DNA from: Candidula unifasciata
Taxonomy: Eukaryota; Mollusca; Gastropoda; Stylommatophora; Geomitridae
DNA length: 64,000 nucleotides
Assembly: GCA_905116865.2 (NCBI GenBank)
Contig: CAJHNH020002480.1
Location: 618,001-682,000, forward strand
Direction: 5' to 3'
The position numbers and the translations under genes are program-made. Below, one piece after another: positions 46,601 to 54,659 of the stretch (positions within the stretch are counted from its first letter, which is position 1; each line of letters begins with the position of its first letter). Below the pieces are notes generated by a model. It did no database searches and had not been told where the DNA came from. It saw nothing but the letters and a program-made list of their open reading frames with translations.

Positions 46601-49600
46601 CCATACCATCTCTTTGTCAGAATAGAGGCAAATCAAATGCTCACTGTTGTAGAAAGACCACATATTCTTTGAAGTCATAAAAGAAGACCATTAACCCTTA
46701 CAAACATTTATCATTGCAACACTCTTCAACGAATAAAAATAAAACGTACGCTTCCAGTTCCTGTTTCATTTTGGTAAACTCTTCTTTAGTCATTGTTCCT
46801 TCACCTTCTCCAAGTCTCTGTAACTTCTCTCTAGATGCATCAAAATCTGGCTTGGGAGGGGCAGGTGGAATCTACAAGACAGTCAACAAATTAAGTCATT
46901 CACTGAAACCTGCTGATATCAACTGTTTACAAACACTAATCTGTGTCATTTAAAACATGAAGCAAAAAAAGTATAACTATTTCAGGCCTAAACAATGCAT
47001 GATGTGTTATTTAATCAACCCCATGATTCCCCTCCACAGCGTAATGTGCTCTCTTATTTTTAAATTTTTGGTTAGAACACACTACATAAATCTGGCTTTC
47101 CCTATTGGTCACTACCACTTTGAATACTGTCACTTTGAAAGTAATTAATTTATAATAATTTAGACACGTGACAAAATCGTCACGTGACTGTGGAACCGAT
47201 CCGTAAGTCACCTAGCTCAGACTGTTGAGTGCCCCTTGCTTAGGTGAATGTCTCTAGCTCAGACAAGTAAGTGCCCCTAGCTCAGGTGAATGTCCCTAGC
47301 TCAGGTGAATGTCCCTAGCTCAGGTGAAGGTCCCTAGCTCAGGTGAATGTCCCTAGCTCAGGTGAATGTCCCTAGTTCAGACAGGTGAGTGTCCCTCACT
47401 CAGGTGAATGTCCCTAGCTCAGACAAGTAAGTGCCCCTAGCTCAGGTGAATGACCCTAGCTCATACAAGTGAGTGCCCCTCGCTCAGGTGAATGTCTCTA
47501 GCTCAGACAGGTAAGTGCCCCCTGTTAAGGTGAATGTCTCTAGCTCAGGTGAATGTCCCTAGCTCAGACAGGTAAGTGCCCCCCGTTAAGGTGAATGTCT
47601 CTAGCTCAGGTGAATGTCCTTAGCTGAGACAAATGAGTGCTAGAAAGGTTAATACAATGAAAAAAGCACTTACAATAATACCAGCATATTCCTCATTCTC
47701 TACAAAACGATCGTGAAGCCAAATAAATTCCTCATGTTGCCGAACCACCGACATTTCAGAATTTTTGAAGTGCTGCAAGGTTGTCTGCAATTATACATTC
47801 AAAAGAAAAACAAGAATAATAAAAACAAATTTGTGAAATAATAAAGTCACATTCCTGCTTTGAAATTTTATTGTTAACATATAAATATACTAAGACATTT
47901 AAAAGGGCTATAAAAAAGTTGGAAAAAAAAAATTAAGGACCCATTTTCCATGCATATATGGCATATAGGGTTAGACCTATATTGTATAGACCAACTGGCC
48001 CTCGGTGGGTGATATGGTCAACATCATGTCAACCGCCTTTACTTCCCAGGACTATATCTGGTACCCACTGAAGGCTGGGTTAATCTGGGAACCAATGCCA
48101 TTATTTTAAAAAAATACTGGATCTGTGAGGAGACGAACCCATGACCTTCTGTTCCACAGGCGAGCTTCAACGGTACTATACTTATCTATAAAGGTTGTTG
48201 GTGCCTATCTGTCCTTCCAGAAAATAGTGTCTCATTGTGTTGTAGAGAAGAATGGAAATCACCGCCAATGGTAACAGCAAAGATGAATAGTTAGACTAAT
48301 TCACGTAAAAAAAAAGTCTTTCACAGTAAATGCACAAGACACATATAAGACATGCTTGCTTCTTCTGCGATACTCAGCTCTTAATATTTATACAATAATT
48401 TTCTTCTCTGTCCCTATTCCCTTCCTTATTTCTCCCCTCCTTGCACACAAATCATGGCATCCTGTTCTTATGAGTCCAACTGATCACATTTCCTATTTGC
48501 CTATATCTTTAAATCACAGTAGACGCCAACCCTGACACTGTCTATTCATCTGTAATTCTTACCTTTTCTTTTACTATGAAATGACCCTGTTCAACCTGCA
48601 TTATGTAGGTTATAATTAGGGTGTATAGTGACGTTTCTTCCTTTTTGGTAGTAAGTTTGATGGCTGCAGCTGATTTGTCTCTTCTTCTAACGCAATGATT
48701 CCCAAACTGTGCACCACAGCGCCCCGGGGTGACGCAAAATATTCGAAGATACACAAGTTTTATTTATTTTTATCTCTTACATATGAATAGTAATAATTTT
48801 ACTTAGGTTGGGGCGCCGTGGACAAAAATTTGTTGAAAAAAAGGTGCAGCGGCTAAGACAAGTTTGGGAAACACTATTTTAATGTAATATAATGATGAAT
48901 ATTATTTCTTTAATTAAAAAAAAAAAAAACCGGGGGTACCAAAAAAAGAAACTTTTATTCACCTTCGTGTGGACAGTGAACTTGACCTTTTCTCGCTCAC
49001 TGAGTGCATCTGATATGTCCACCAGCAAAGACGTGTCAGTTAGGTCAACAGTGTCTGACCGCACCTGTATAAACAAATAGTGTCATGTCATTACTTATAT
49101 GTGACATTTTTTTCTTTTTTTTGTAGATTGAACCCATTCAAGCTGAGTTGTCAAGTTTATAACTGGGGTGTACATATATGACATCTCCTTTGTCAGCATT
49201 TATGGATATCAAGAGAAAAAAGTGTGGATTGGGTTTCCATCTATTTATGAAAAACAAAACAAAAAATTGACCCAGTTCAACCTACTGCGAGCAGTATCAG
49301 TTATAACTGTGGTCCAGTTTGTGTGTGCCAATTATGTTGGCTAAAAAATGTTAACTGTACCAAAAACTAGTGGCTTGAAGTGGTACTCTAGTACCCATTG
49401 GGGCTGTTGGAGAGGGTGCTGGTATGAACTATGGGTTCCCATCTGACCCTAACTAAAACAGGTACCAGGAAATGTCCTGTAGAATAAATGCAGCCAGCAC
49501 GTTTTCATCACTCTTCTGGTGACTGAATGGTATTTAAAATTCTGAATCTAGCGTTATATGCCCAATATTTCAACGGCATGAAAGGCACCAAATGAGTATC

Positions 49601-52231
49601 TGGATCAGCTCAGATGCAGATATGCACATAATAATGCAGATATGCACATAATACAGAAGATACTTGATCTCCTGAACTGCATTTCCCATTTCTGTGTTGT
49701 GTACAATCTGCTGCTGGTTATACCGTAAAACCTCATAAGACGAACTTTTTCAGCCCCGGGGGATGGGTGGTGGGGGCCAAGGGGTAATAGAGAGAGATGT
49801 AGAATCGGTACATCTTGCATTCATTTGGATGCATTCCTTGGAACTGAGTCAACTCTCTGAGTCCCAAGGAACACATCCTACGTTTATAGGTTCCTACCTA
49901 GAGGCCAAATAAACGCAAGATGCGCCAATTTTACGTCTTTCTTGACTACCCCTTGAGCCTCTGATGCTAAGCCCCCTGGGACTCAAAAAGTTCAGAACAC
50001 TTGGTTAACATGAACAAAATTTTGGTGCCAGCAAGGATGTTAACCAGATTTTATGTAAAATATACTATACAGTTGGTCATTTTTCTTTATTTAATTGAAA
50101 CCATTATAGAATTTTACATAGATACATTATAGAAGATTTGTTTGGTCTGTCTTGACGTGTCCATAACCTACTTGTGGGCTATCCTCCGAATAACGGTCCT
50201 AAAGTATCTACACAGAAAATGATCCCTAACAGAGCCTCAGTCATATCTAAAATTTGCATTTATTTTGCGGCGAATCAACCGCGCCAAAAGTAGGATTAAT
50301 TGCGCACGAAATTTTTGCAAAGCGCAACTGATTTTTTTGTGATGATTAAATGGCGGCAAAACTAGGATTAACTGCGGACAAAAAATTAGCAAACACAAAA
50401 ATACACCCGATAGGGCTATCCTACGGCAGGGCCTCAGTTATATGTAAGTTGCGAGCCACTTTCCGGCGACTATAGTGCCACCTCCGAGAGTATCCCCCGC
50501 GCCGCTACACGCGGAAGGGGCTAAACTAGATGGCTAGGACTCACGAGCAAATACAATGGAGGAAGCTGCAAGAGAAGCGGCAGCTGCTGCTCGTGAGTCC
50601 CAGCCAACTAGTTTAGCCCCTTCCGCGGCCCGCATAGTGGCGCGGGGTATACCTCTCGGAGGTGGCACCATAGTAGGCGGAAAAAAGTCTTACTATTTAC
50701 ATGAGCTACTTCTTCCGTCGCAAGTAGCAGCATGGTCGCATTCGCCACGGTCACTGGGTGGTCGGGCTAGTGGAGCGCCATAGTGGCCGCTGCTGGTTTG
50801 AAGTTGTCGCTGGCAATCGGGGACAAGCCGCGCCCTGTCCGCATCTTATTTGGCGGAGTTCCAATCGCGGCACATCCAGAAAGAGCAGACATTCGGGCAC
50901 TATTTGCAACTTCTGTGCCACAATTTTCACATTTAAAGGATTTAATTATCAGTAAGTAGTAGACTTCCCCCTTTTCCTCATACTTTTCGTTCCTTAAATT
51001 TTCCAAGTTACAACTTTTAAATCTTTGTAGGGCATGATGTAATGAGGCTCTGTTAGGGTTCATTTTCTGCGTAGATAATTTACGACCATTATTCAGAAAA
51101 AAGCCCACTTGTGAAATTTCAAATATTATCACTTTTCGGCTCTCCTGTAAACTACGCCCGGTAGACAACAGTACACGGCCGGTTAGTCGGAGTTCTGTCC
51201 CTTGGCTACAGTGCAATTACGGAGTGGAAAAGGATGGAACGAAACAATTGACACAATTACTGTGTGTTGGCGATAGACAGCGTGCACTGCCCTGCTATAA
51301 TCATACGGTTATGGTTTGGGTTAGGGTGTCGGTTTGGGTTAGAGTTAGGGTTTGGGTTAGGGTAACACATGTAACGTCGAGTACTTACCCATAATGACGG
51401 CCGCTATATGTGATAATTGTCAGACAGGAGTTCCAAATAATGGCCGACAATGTGCTGCTTGTGGCAGTGGCGCCATTCACATTCTGCTAAATGTGAAGGC
51501 AATAGCGCCCGGCTAGTGCCGAATCTTGCGCTTCAGTAGCATCACTTTGTGTTGTGATTCGTGCCTTGTCCACTCCATAATGTCACTGTAGCCAAGGAAC
51601 AGAACTCCGACTAACCAGCCATCTACTGTAGTCTACCGGCCGTAGTTGACAGGAGAGCCCACTTTTCAATTCCCTACTACCAGCTTTCATAGTCCTATGA
51701 TGCTACACCCACTAGTAGCAGCATAGTTATGTTATTAAAATCCGTAAAAAATAAATGAATAAAACTTAAAAACAACTAAGCGGACATTACACATTATACT
51801 GCAGTGAGTAGCAGTAGACGCAGAAGTGAGATTAGTAGTTGTTGTACACAGTACAGCTTTAGGTGTGACCAACCAGTTTTAAACACTAACGCTATAAAAA
51901 AAATGTGCGTCGTTGTCTCTTTAAACTTGAAAATCATTCTTTTTAATTTACTGGACAGTGAGAAAGGCTGTGAATCAGTCATTATTTATGTGAGGACACT
52001 GACTGACACTTGATGACTCGAAACTAACTAAACAGGATTCTAAACAACACAGACACTGTTAGCACTGCTTACTTTATTATCCTGATCCTCCGCCAAGAGA
52101 TCAGGACTGTCATCAATTCCATCCTGAAAACATAAAAAGGGATGAAAATGTATTATTACAGGTAATCCATGAAATAACAACAACAAAACCAAGGATAAGA
52201 ACAAGAAAACCTAGTGTCCACCCACCATCAT
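34588..52231 (-). CDS. Sorting nexin of the SNX5/SNX6/SNX32 group, complete, 14 exons
   Basis: Fourteen exons in consistent phase sum to 1224 bases, 407 codons plus stop, against about 406 residues for vertebrate SNX6. These proteins are membrane-bending SNX-BAR subunits that pair with SNX1/SNX2 on endosomes and retrieve cargo to the Golgi. Residues 1-19 are an acidic tail starting [10 protein letters not shown]. The PX domain (about 25-165) has [35 protein letters not shown], the [10 protein letters not shown] turn and the [12 protein letters not shown] helical insertion typical of this group. The canonical phosphoinositide-binding motif of other PX domains is not evident, as known for the family. 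The BAR domain follows [16 protein letters not shown] and runs to the end ([37 protein letters not shown]). [12 protein letters not shown] favours SNX6 over SNX5 by recall. A single ancestral invertebrate gene of the group is likely. Confidence 0.95.
34744..34873 (-). other. Unassigned coding-looking block in intron 13
   Basis: After a plausible acceptor (tacattcag) the - strand reads [20 protein letters not shown], then [11 protein letters not shown], ending in a TAG at 34746-34744. Its phase does not fit exon 13, so it is not an alternative end of the sorting nexin by simple splicing. It could be an exon of a nested gene, a retroposed fragment or chance. I do not recognise it. Confidence 0.25.
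35765..35990 (+). mobile_element. tRNA-headed SINE S2, sense orientation
   Basis: The head gcagcagcggctagcatgct, gtgagttcaaatctgc (B-box-like), then gctgacccagcctaaaatgg, agtcctgggaagtaaaggtg and gatattgagcacatcaccca. Confidence 0.8.
36000..36268 (+). mobile_element. Family A retroposon copy
   Basis: ctccccatgtgagttctagg, a poly-G run at 36039-36052, acccactgaccctttaataa, gttctggatcaagatcaaag, gagaagaagaagaagaag tail. Confidence 0.78.
36645..36875 (-). mobile_element. Non-LTR retrotransposon C-terminal fragment (antisense)
   Basis: The - strand frame reads [20 protein letters not shown], then [14 protein letters not shown]. The C-x-C ... QTPEHIL..C motif is the Cys/His tail after the RNase H domain of I/jockey-like LINEs. 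Confidence 0.82.
36880..37395. repeat. 33-bp minisatellite, about 13 regular copies plus degenerate flank
   Basis: The unit cacaaataatgtgtaaaact plus caacataagact repeats with a 33-base period, regular from about 36960 to 37380. It drifts leftward into caatgtatgattcacaaat forms that reach back past the LINE piece to about 36560. It ends about 80 bases from exon 13. Confidence 0.93.
37477..37562 (-). CDS. SNX6-like exon 13
   Basis: Bounded by tttttttacag and gtaagt, 86 bases. The peptide [20 protein letters not shown] then VELETKHAK is a BAR helix with conserved basic residues. Confidence 0.95.
37734..37797 (-). CDS. SNX6-like exon 12
   Basis: Bounded by attttttgcag and gtatgt, 64 bases. [20 protein letters not shown], part of the BAR domain. 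Confidence 0.94.
37798..38704 (-). other. SNX6-like intron 11
   Basis: It holds a LINE tail scrap near 38020-38090 ([10 protein letters not shown] on the + strand) and a family A copy on the + strand at 38375-38628. Otherwise unremarkable. Confidence 0.7.
38375..38628 (+). mobile_element. Family A retroposon, good reference copy
   Basis: cacatgtgggttctgggggt, cccattttggggaaaacaag, gcatgtcgtaagagtcaact, ttcgaagtcagagtac, gagaggcaacgaaccaacaa, gtttctggaacaggactaga, gaacaaccagaagaagaaga. One of the most complete copies. It is antisense to the gene it sits in. Confidence 0.88.
38705..38887 (-). CDS. SNX6-like exon 11
   Basis: The largest exon, 183 bases, phase 0 both ends. [20 protein letters not shown], then [20 protein letters not shown], then [15 protein letters not shown]: the most conserved part of the BAR domain. 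Confidence 0.97.
39040..39715. repeat. ~61-bp minisatellite, about 10 copies
   Basis: The unit tgtgtgatgtagttacattc, then tccataataagtgatgaaat, then aacccaatatccttgcgtaat repeats. An unrelated insert of about 60 bases (39130-39195) splits the first two units. Confidence 0.93.
40030..40215 (+). mobile_element. LINE reverse transcriptase tail
   Basis: [20 protein letters not shown], then [17 protein letters not shown], then RDLWRCMN, followed by a (GAT)n end. This is the 'GxRxRGRPR ..W.. D' tail with the simple-repeat 3' end of a LINE. Confidence 0.75.
40458..40497 (-). CDS. SNX6-like exon 10
   Basis: A 40-base exon between atttttcag and gtaagt. [14 protein letters not shown] after a split Arg codon. 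The small size is supported by phase and family alignment. Confidence 0.92.
40498..42193 (-). other. SNX6-like intron 9
   Basis: It contains a family A copy in the gene's sense direction (40835-41115) and a short S3 SINE scrap (41870-41950). Nothing else recognised. Confidence 0.7.
40835..41115 (-). mobile_element. Family A retroposon copy (antisense to the window)
   Basis: cttcttcacattcaccggct, gtaaactccagcagaaagtt, gactctagtcctgttccaga, gactgttggttccttgtctc, tccctccacaataggcccca, gtacccacacgggaaag. Confidence 0.87.
42194..42269 (-). CDS. SNX6-like exon 9
   Basis: Between tttttttcag and gtaaga, 76 bases. [20 protein letters not shown] then NTELD. The least conserved BAR segment, but phases agree on both sides. 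Confidence 0.93.
42270..43266 (-). other. SNX6-like intron 8
   Basis: It holds a poly-C tract (42485-42520), a LINE scrap near 42880-43000 (+ strand, [13 protein letters not shown]) and a partial family B copy (43015-43110). Confidence 0.6.
42485..42521. repeat. Poly-C tract
   Basis: About 27 C within ccacc flanks, followed by a run of A. Confidence 0.9.
43267..43372 (-). CDS. SNX6-like exon 8
   Basis: Between ttttatag and gtaagt, 106 bases. [20 protein letters not shown] then [15 protein letters not shown]: start of the main BAR helices. Confidence 0.96.
43373..44211 (-). other. SNX6-like intron 7
   Basis: Contains an antisense LINE fragment at 43485-43940 matching the one at 4.6-5.3 kb. 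Otherwise nothing recognised. Confidence 0.65.
43485..43940 (-). mobile_element. Decayed LINE fragment, relative of 4.58-5.29 kb
   Basis: The - strand reads [20 protein letters not shown] then [13 protein letters not shown]. Shared order of words with the earlier copy, including the poly-C junction at 43627. Confidence 0.6.
44212..44307 (-). CDS. SNX6-like exon 7
   Basis: Between cttttcag and gtaaaa, 96 bases. [20 protein letters not shown] then [12 protein letters not shown]. This is the PX-BAR linker with the family's conserved amphipathic, basic stretch. A 97% match to SNX6 is not claimed; recognition is by recalled motif. Confidence 0.97.
44308..45406 (-). other. SNX6-like intron 6
   Basis: Contains a sense-strand LINE C-terminal fragment (44860-45165) and a short triple repeat near 45280-45335 (aaaagattgcatc-like). 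Confidence 0.7.
44860..45165 (+). mobile_element. LINE C-terminal fragment (CPMCHEDD family)
   Basis: [20 protein letters not shown], then [20 protein letters not shown], then [10 protein letters not shown] and a stop. Clearly related to 14.70-14.83 kb and the - strand copy at 60.23 kb. The 5' part is degraded. Confidence 0.85.
45407..45530 (-). CDS. SNX6-like exon 6
   Basis: Between gattatag and gtaagt, 124 bases. [20 protein letters not shown] then [20 protein letters not shown]: the last helices of the PX domain, ending FLEYAGD before LSVRG. Confidence 0.96.
45531..46749 (-). other. SNX6-like intron 5
   Basis: Contains a family A copy on the + strand (45630-45890) and a ~50-bp direct duplication (46145-46245, aacatttaatgcagcaagtt). 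Nothing else. Confidence 0.65.
45630..45890 (+). mobile_element. Family A retroposon copy
   Basis: tctattctggggaaaaacaa, ccttcaaagtcggagtgcat, aagacaaggaaccaaaaatc, gttctggaacaagatttaaa. Confidence 0.83.
46750..46871 (-). CDS. SNX6-like exon 5
   Basis: Between cttgtag and gtacgt, 122 bases. [20 protein letters not shown], then [20 protein letters not shown]. This carries the helix-turn-helix extension that marks SNX5/6/32 PX domains. Confidence 0.97.
46872..47673 (-). other. SNX6-like intron 4
   Basis: Mostly the 19-bp-based array (47215-47640). No other feature recognised. Confidence 0.75.
47215..47640. repeat. Composite minisatellite on a 19-bp unit
   Basis: The unit gtgaatgtccctagctcag alternates with a longer unit carrying acaagtaagtgcccc. 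The order of short and long units is irregular. Confidence 0.92.
47674..47784 (-). CDS. SNX6-like exon 4
   Basis: Between aattgcag and gtaagt, 111 bases. [20 protein letters not shown] then [17 protein letters not shown]: core PX strands and first helix. Confidence 0.97.
47785..48962 (-). other. SNX6-like intron 3
   Basis: Contains an S2 SINE on the - strand (47935-48180). A short stretch near 48690-48870 (gtgcaccacagcgccccggg) looks like an old dispersed repeat. Confidence 0.6.
47935..48180 (-). mobile_element. tRNA-headed SINE S2 (antisense to the window)
   Basis: ggacccattttccatgcata, gtgatatggtcaacatcatg, tacttcccaggactatatct, ggctgggttaatctgggaac, with a diverged head cccatgaccttctgttccac. 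Confidence 0.8.
48963..49064 (-). CDS. SNX6-like exon 3
   Basis: Between tttatacag and gtgaat, 102 bases, phase 0 both ends. [20 protein letters not shown] then [14 protein letters not shown]: the start of the PX domain, nearly identical to the family consensus as I recall it. Confidence 0.97.
49255..49415. repeat. Dispersed repeat family E, copy 2
   Basis: See the copy at 4380-4545. This one reads gttcaacctactgcgagcag, gttataactgtggtccag, aactagtggcttgaagtggt. Confidence 0.75.
49849..49994. mobile_element. Short TTAA-type MITE (family F), second copy
   Basis: The ends read TCAACTCTCTGAGTCCC, and CTGAACTTTTTGAGTCCC inward from the right. The internal words gttcctacctaga and gcgccaattttacgtctttc match 7330-7400. 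Confidence 0.65.
50150..51130. mobile_element. DNA element with long inverted ends and an inner palindrome
   Basis: The left end (about 50160-50255: cttgtgggctatcctccgaa ... acacagaaaatgatccctaa ... cagagcctcag) is matched in reverse by the right end (about 51045-51120). Inside, 50480-50560 is the reverse of 50600-50680 (gccacctccgagag ... aaggggctaaac ... actcacgagca). There is no transposase, so it is a non-autonomous inverted-repeat element. The Ala-rich frame at 50556-50783 is a by-product. Confidence 0.8.
51130..51672. mobile_element. Inverted-repeat element with telomere-like core
   Basis: 51130-51220 (cttttcggctctcctg ... cggttagtcggagttctgtc ... ttggctacagtg) is matched in reverse by 51578-51670 (cactgtagccaaggaacaga, actccgactaaccagcc, gacaggagagcccactttt). 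The core includes degenerate TTAGGG repeats at about 51310-51365. It abuts the preceding element. Confidence 0.82.
51310..51366 (+). repeat. Interstitial telomere-like (TTAGGG)n stretch
   Basis: ggtttgggttagggtgtcgg, then tttgggttagagttagggtt, then tgggttagggtaac: mixed TTAGGG and TTTGGG units, flanked by the inverted arms above. Confidence 0.85.
52073..52123 (-). CDS. SNX6-like exon 2
   Basis: Between gttttcag and gtaagc, 51 bases, 17 codons. [17 protein letters not shown], the acidic N-terminal tail of the group. No in-frame ATG lies in it, which requires an upstream start exon. Confidence 0.93.
52226..52231 (-). CDS. SNX6-like exon 1 coding part (two codons)
   Basis: gcagccATGATG|gtgggt: a good initiation context, two Met codons and a GT donor in phase 0, 102 bases upstream of exon 2. 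Joined, the protein starts MM-DGIDD, matching the MM-acidic start of vertebrate SNX6. Chosen because no other nearby ATG in phase has a donor. Confidence 0.72.
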
Positions 52232-52250
52232 GGCTGCAGATTGTTCCTGA

Positions 52251-52258
52251 TCACGTGA
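52251..52258. promoter_or_regulatory. TCACGTGA palindrome 20 bp upstream of the start codon
   Basis: TCACGTGA is an E-box of the type bound by bHLH-zip factors (USF, MITF/TFE; the CLEAR element core in vertebrates). Its position in the likely 5' UTR or promoter of an endosomal gene is suggestive only. Confidence 0.4.
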
Positions 52259-52259
52259 T

Positions 52260-52550
52260 GTAAGGGGCATAACAAGTGATAAGTACTGTCTTCACTATCT
52301 GTATTTATCACTTTTTACTTTCTTACAATTTTGTATCGTCTCTTTTTTTCTAAAATTTACTATCTTTGTTTAGAGCTATACAATTTTTAGGGCGGCGTAA
52401 GACCAGAGGTCTTATCCTGAGGATGTAGGGATGCATGGCTAGTGCAGTGATCACAAACTATTCAGGTACAATTTTATGTCTGTGTCTGTGCCCCGACAGG
52501 AAAACAAAAATCCACCCTTACTGGCTTAGATCCAACACCACCCCAATAAG
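52260..52550. other. 5' flank of the sorting nexin gene
   Basis: AT-rich DNA without a CpG-rich island or clear TATA box. The transcription start cannot be placed by eye. Confidence 0.4.
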
Positions 52551-52554
52551 AGAG

Positions 52555-52720
52555 ACGTATATTTTGTTTTGTTTTAAAGTCTCACCTCGGCTGTTGTCGG
52601 GAGTCCTAAAATAAACTAACGGGTGAACGGGGTTGCTTGGACTTTTGCCAGGGGGATTCTCATTTGAGTGGTGGCATCTTTCGGTCCTTTTTGCGGTTTA
52701 ACGTCACTCACTCCATCCTT
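52555..52720 (+). repeat. Structured family D module, diverged copy
   Basis: agtctcacctcggctgttgt, aacgggtgaacggggttgct, gattctcatttgagtggtgg. See the better copies at 59.47 and 59.80 kb. Confidence 0.65.
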
Positions 52721-52974
52721 ACCGAGGTTTCGAACCTGGATCTTCCGAATGAGAGCCGAGTGTTCATTAACCTTCCATCTTCACAAACACATTCTCCTAA
52801 GGCATCTTTCCTTGTGGTCTACAGATATGACCGTCACTCAAAGACGCTCTGGCCAATAGCCGCCTACGTTTCGCCTCTAAGTCCTACTTAGGCACGGTCT
52901 CTTGCCATAGACCTGTACGCAGGACTTGTCCGTATGTGATCCAGGCGGGCAGTCTAAATTCCCCTAATGCCGCC

Positions 52975-53090
52975 TTCGGCTGAACGGGGTTTTGGGACGT
53001 GCGACTGGGTGATTCTCATCCGAATAGTGACACTTTGTGTCATCGAGTATTTATCGTTCGTCGTTCGGTTATGCTGGGATTCAACGTCAC
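52975..53090 (+). repeat. Family D module, 3' part
   Basis: ggctgaacggggttttggga, gtgattctcatccgaatagt, gacactttgtgtcatcgagt. Confidence 0.7.
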
Positions 53091-53114
53091 TCACTCATTA
53101 TTGCAATCCAGTTT

Positions 53115-53330
53115 CGTCCTTTTTAGGATGAAATTTTTTGTTATTTGAAGCCTCACCCTGGCTTTTACCAGGGGCCGCAATACAGGCAGGCCATAAATAT
53201 GACCAATTGTCTGAACGCGGTTTCTGGGACCTCTACACGGCGATCCTCATCCACGTGGTGGCACTTTGTGTCATCGGGTGTTTATCGCTTGTGTGATGTC
53301 CTAAAGGGGGGGGGGGGGGGGGGGGTAGTA
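53115..53330 (+). repeat. Family D module with terminal poly-G
   Basis: gaagcctcaccctggctttt, accaggggccgcaatacag, ggtttctgggacctctacac, ggtggcactttgtgtcatcg, cttgtgtgatgtcct, then about 22 G. Confidence 0.8.
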
Positions 53331-53489
53331 GAAAGTCAGTCACTCACTCATGCGTAAAACATTGTATTGCAATTTACCTAGGGGACTTAACATTGAACAA
53401 AGTTTTATTTTACATTCAAAAGTTACGACCCTTGTTCTCAGACCAGGGTTTATTTTCGGTGAGCCGAATAATGTGCCATTATCAATCCG

Positions 53490-53612
53490 CCCCAAAATGG
53501 GACGCAATTTTTTGTTATTTTAAAGCTTCACCTCGGCAGTCTTTATGAGCCCTAAATATAACCTACGGGTTGAACGATGTTTCTGAGACTTGCACCCAGG
53601 AGATAAATTAAA
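53490..53612 (+). repeat. Family D module, truncated
   Basis: aaaatgggacgcaatttttt, aaagcttcacctcggcagtc, gggttgaacgatgtttctga. Confidence 0.65.
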
Positions 53613-54290
53613 TATACTTGATGCGAGATCACAGCAGCTTGGTCTGAAAATCCATAAAGGAAAGACAAAAATAATGAGAAAAAAATCAGGCAAATAGTAA
53701 TGTGGTTTCTTTTAATGGTACGCCACTCTAAGACATGGAGTCGTACACCTATTTGGGAAGTAATGTAGATAAAGATGGAGGAACTGATAGAGATATTAAA
53801 ATAAGAATACAGAAGGCAAGAGGAGCTTTCATGGCACTATGGAATTTGTGGAGGTCAAAGGAAATTAAAAGGAATATTGAACTACAATTTTTTAATTCTA
53901 ATGTCAAATTAGTACTTTTGAATGGTTCGGAGATATGGAGAACAACCAAGGCAATTACTAATAAACTACAGACATTCATTAACTGGTGCCTACGCAGAAT
54001 AGAGGGATTTATATGGAATGATAGAATAACTAATGTAGAGCTTTGGGAGAGAACTAAACAGGATCCAGTGAACAAAGAGGTGAGGAAAAGACGCTGGCGT
54101 TGGATAGGGCACACACTGAGAAAACAGGAGAACAGCATAACTAGAATGTCTTTGCATTGGAAGCCACATGGACATAGAAATAAAGGAAGATAAAAAACAC
54201 ACGGAGAAGAGAGCTGGAGAATGAAGTTAGAAAGATGGGGAGGACACGGATAGAGCTCCATGTAATGGCTAAGGTTAGAACGATTTGACC
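53612..54290 (+). mobile_element. RTE-like LINE reverse transcriptase C-terminus
   Basis: An open frame of about 150 codons (53735-54193) reads [13 protein letters not shown], then [20 protein letters not shown], then [20 protein letters not shown], then [16 protein letters not shown], then [14 protein letters not shown], then HGHRNKGR. This is the thumb and C-terminal part of an RTE-clade reverse transcriptase. Catalytic RT motifs lie upstream and are missing. The tail continues in other frames to about 54290, so it is broken. The best-preserved RT piece in the window. Confidence 0.92.
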
Positions 54291-54294
54291 GCGA

Positions 54295-54525
54295 TCGAAA
54301 CCCACAGCTGGCTGCGTGGATTTTTATGGTGGTATGGGGCGTCGCAGGTCGACCCAGCCTAAAATGGGTACCAGGATGCATGTCCTGGGGAAGTAAAGAC
54401 GGCCGGCGTAATGCTGACCACATTACCCACCTACTGCCGAATGGTCTGTAAAAATATGGGTGCTCTTCTCATATGCCCGATGCGCCTAAAGGCGTGGAAA
54501 GGGATCTTTACTTTTACTTTACTTA
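54295..54525 (+). mobile_element. tRNA-headed SINE S2, body in sense orientation
   Basis: gcaggtcgacccagcctaaa, atgggtaccaggatgcatgt, cctggggaagtaaagacggc, catattacccacct-like and gcctaaaggcgtggaaaggg. The tRNA-like head is eroded. Confidence 0.72.
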
Positions 54526-54527
54526 TA

Positions 54528-54655
54528 AGTACGGCCTAACGGCTGAAGGGGGTTTCTGGGACCTCTCCACGGGTAATCCTCATCCGCATGGTGGCACTTT
54601 GTGTCACCGGGTGTTTATCGCTTGTGCGATGTCCTGGTGGGGTACAACAACCTAC
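54528..54655 (+). repeat. Family D module, 3' part
   Basis: taagtacggcctaacggctg, gggtttctgggacctctcca, cgggtaatcctcatccgcat, ggtggcactttgtgtcaccg, cttgtgcgatgtcctggtgg. Confidence 0.8.
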
Positions 54656-54659
54656 CTAC

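Larger units (their letters stand above)
49065..52072 (-). other. SNX6-like intron 2
   Basis: It contains a family E copy (49255-49415), a TTAA-type MITE (49849-49994), and two adjacent inverted-repeat elements (50150-51130 and 51130-51672). Poly-A runs lie near 48910 and 51760. Confidence 0.8.

Noticed and set aside
50556..50783. Ala-rich ORF as a gene
   Set aside because: It lies across the inner palindrome of an inverted-repeat element.
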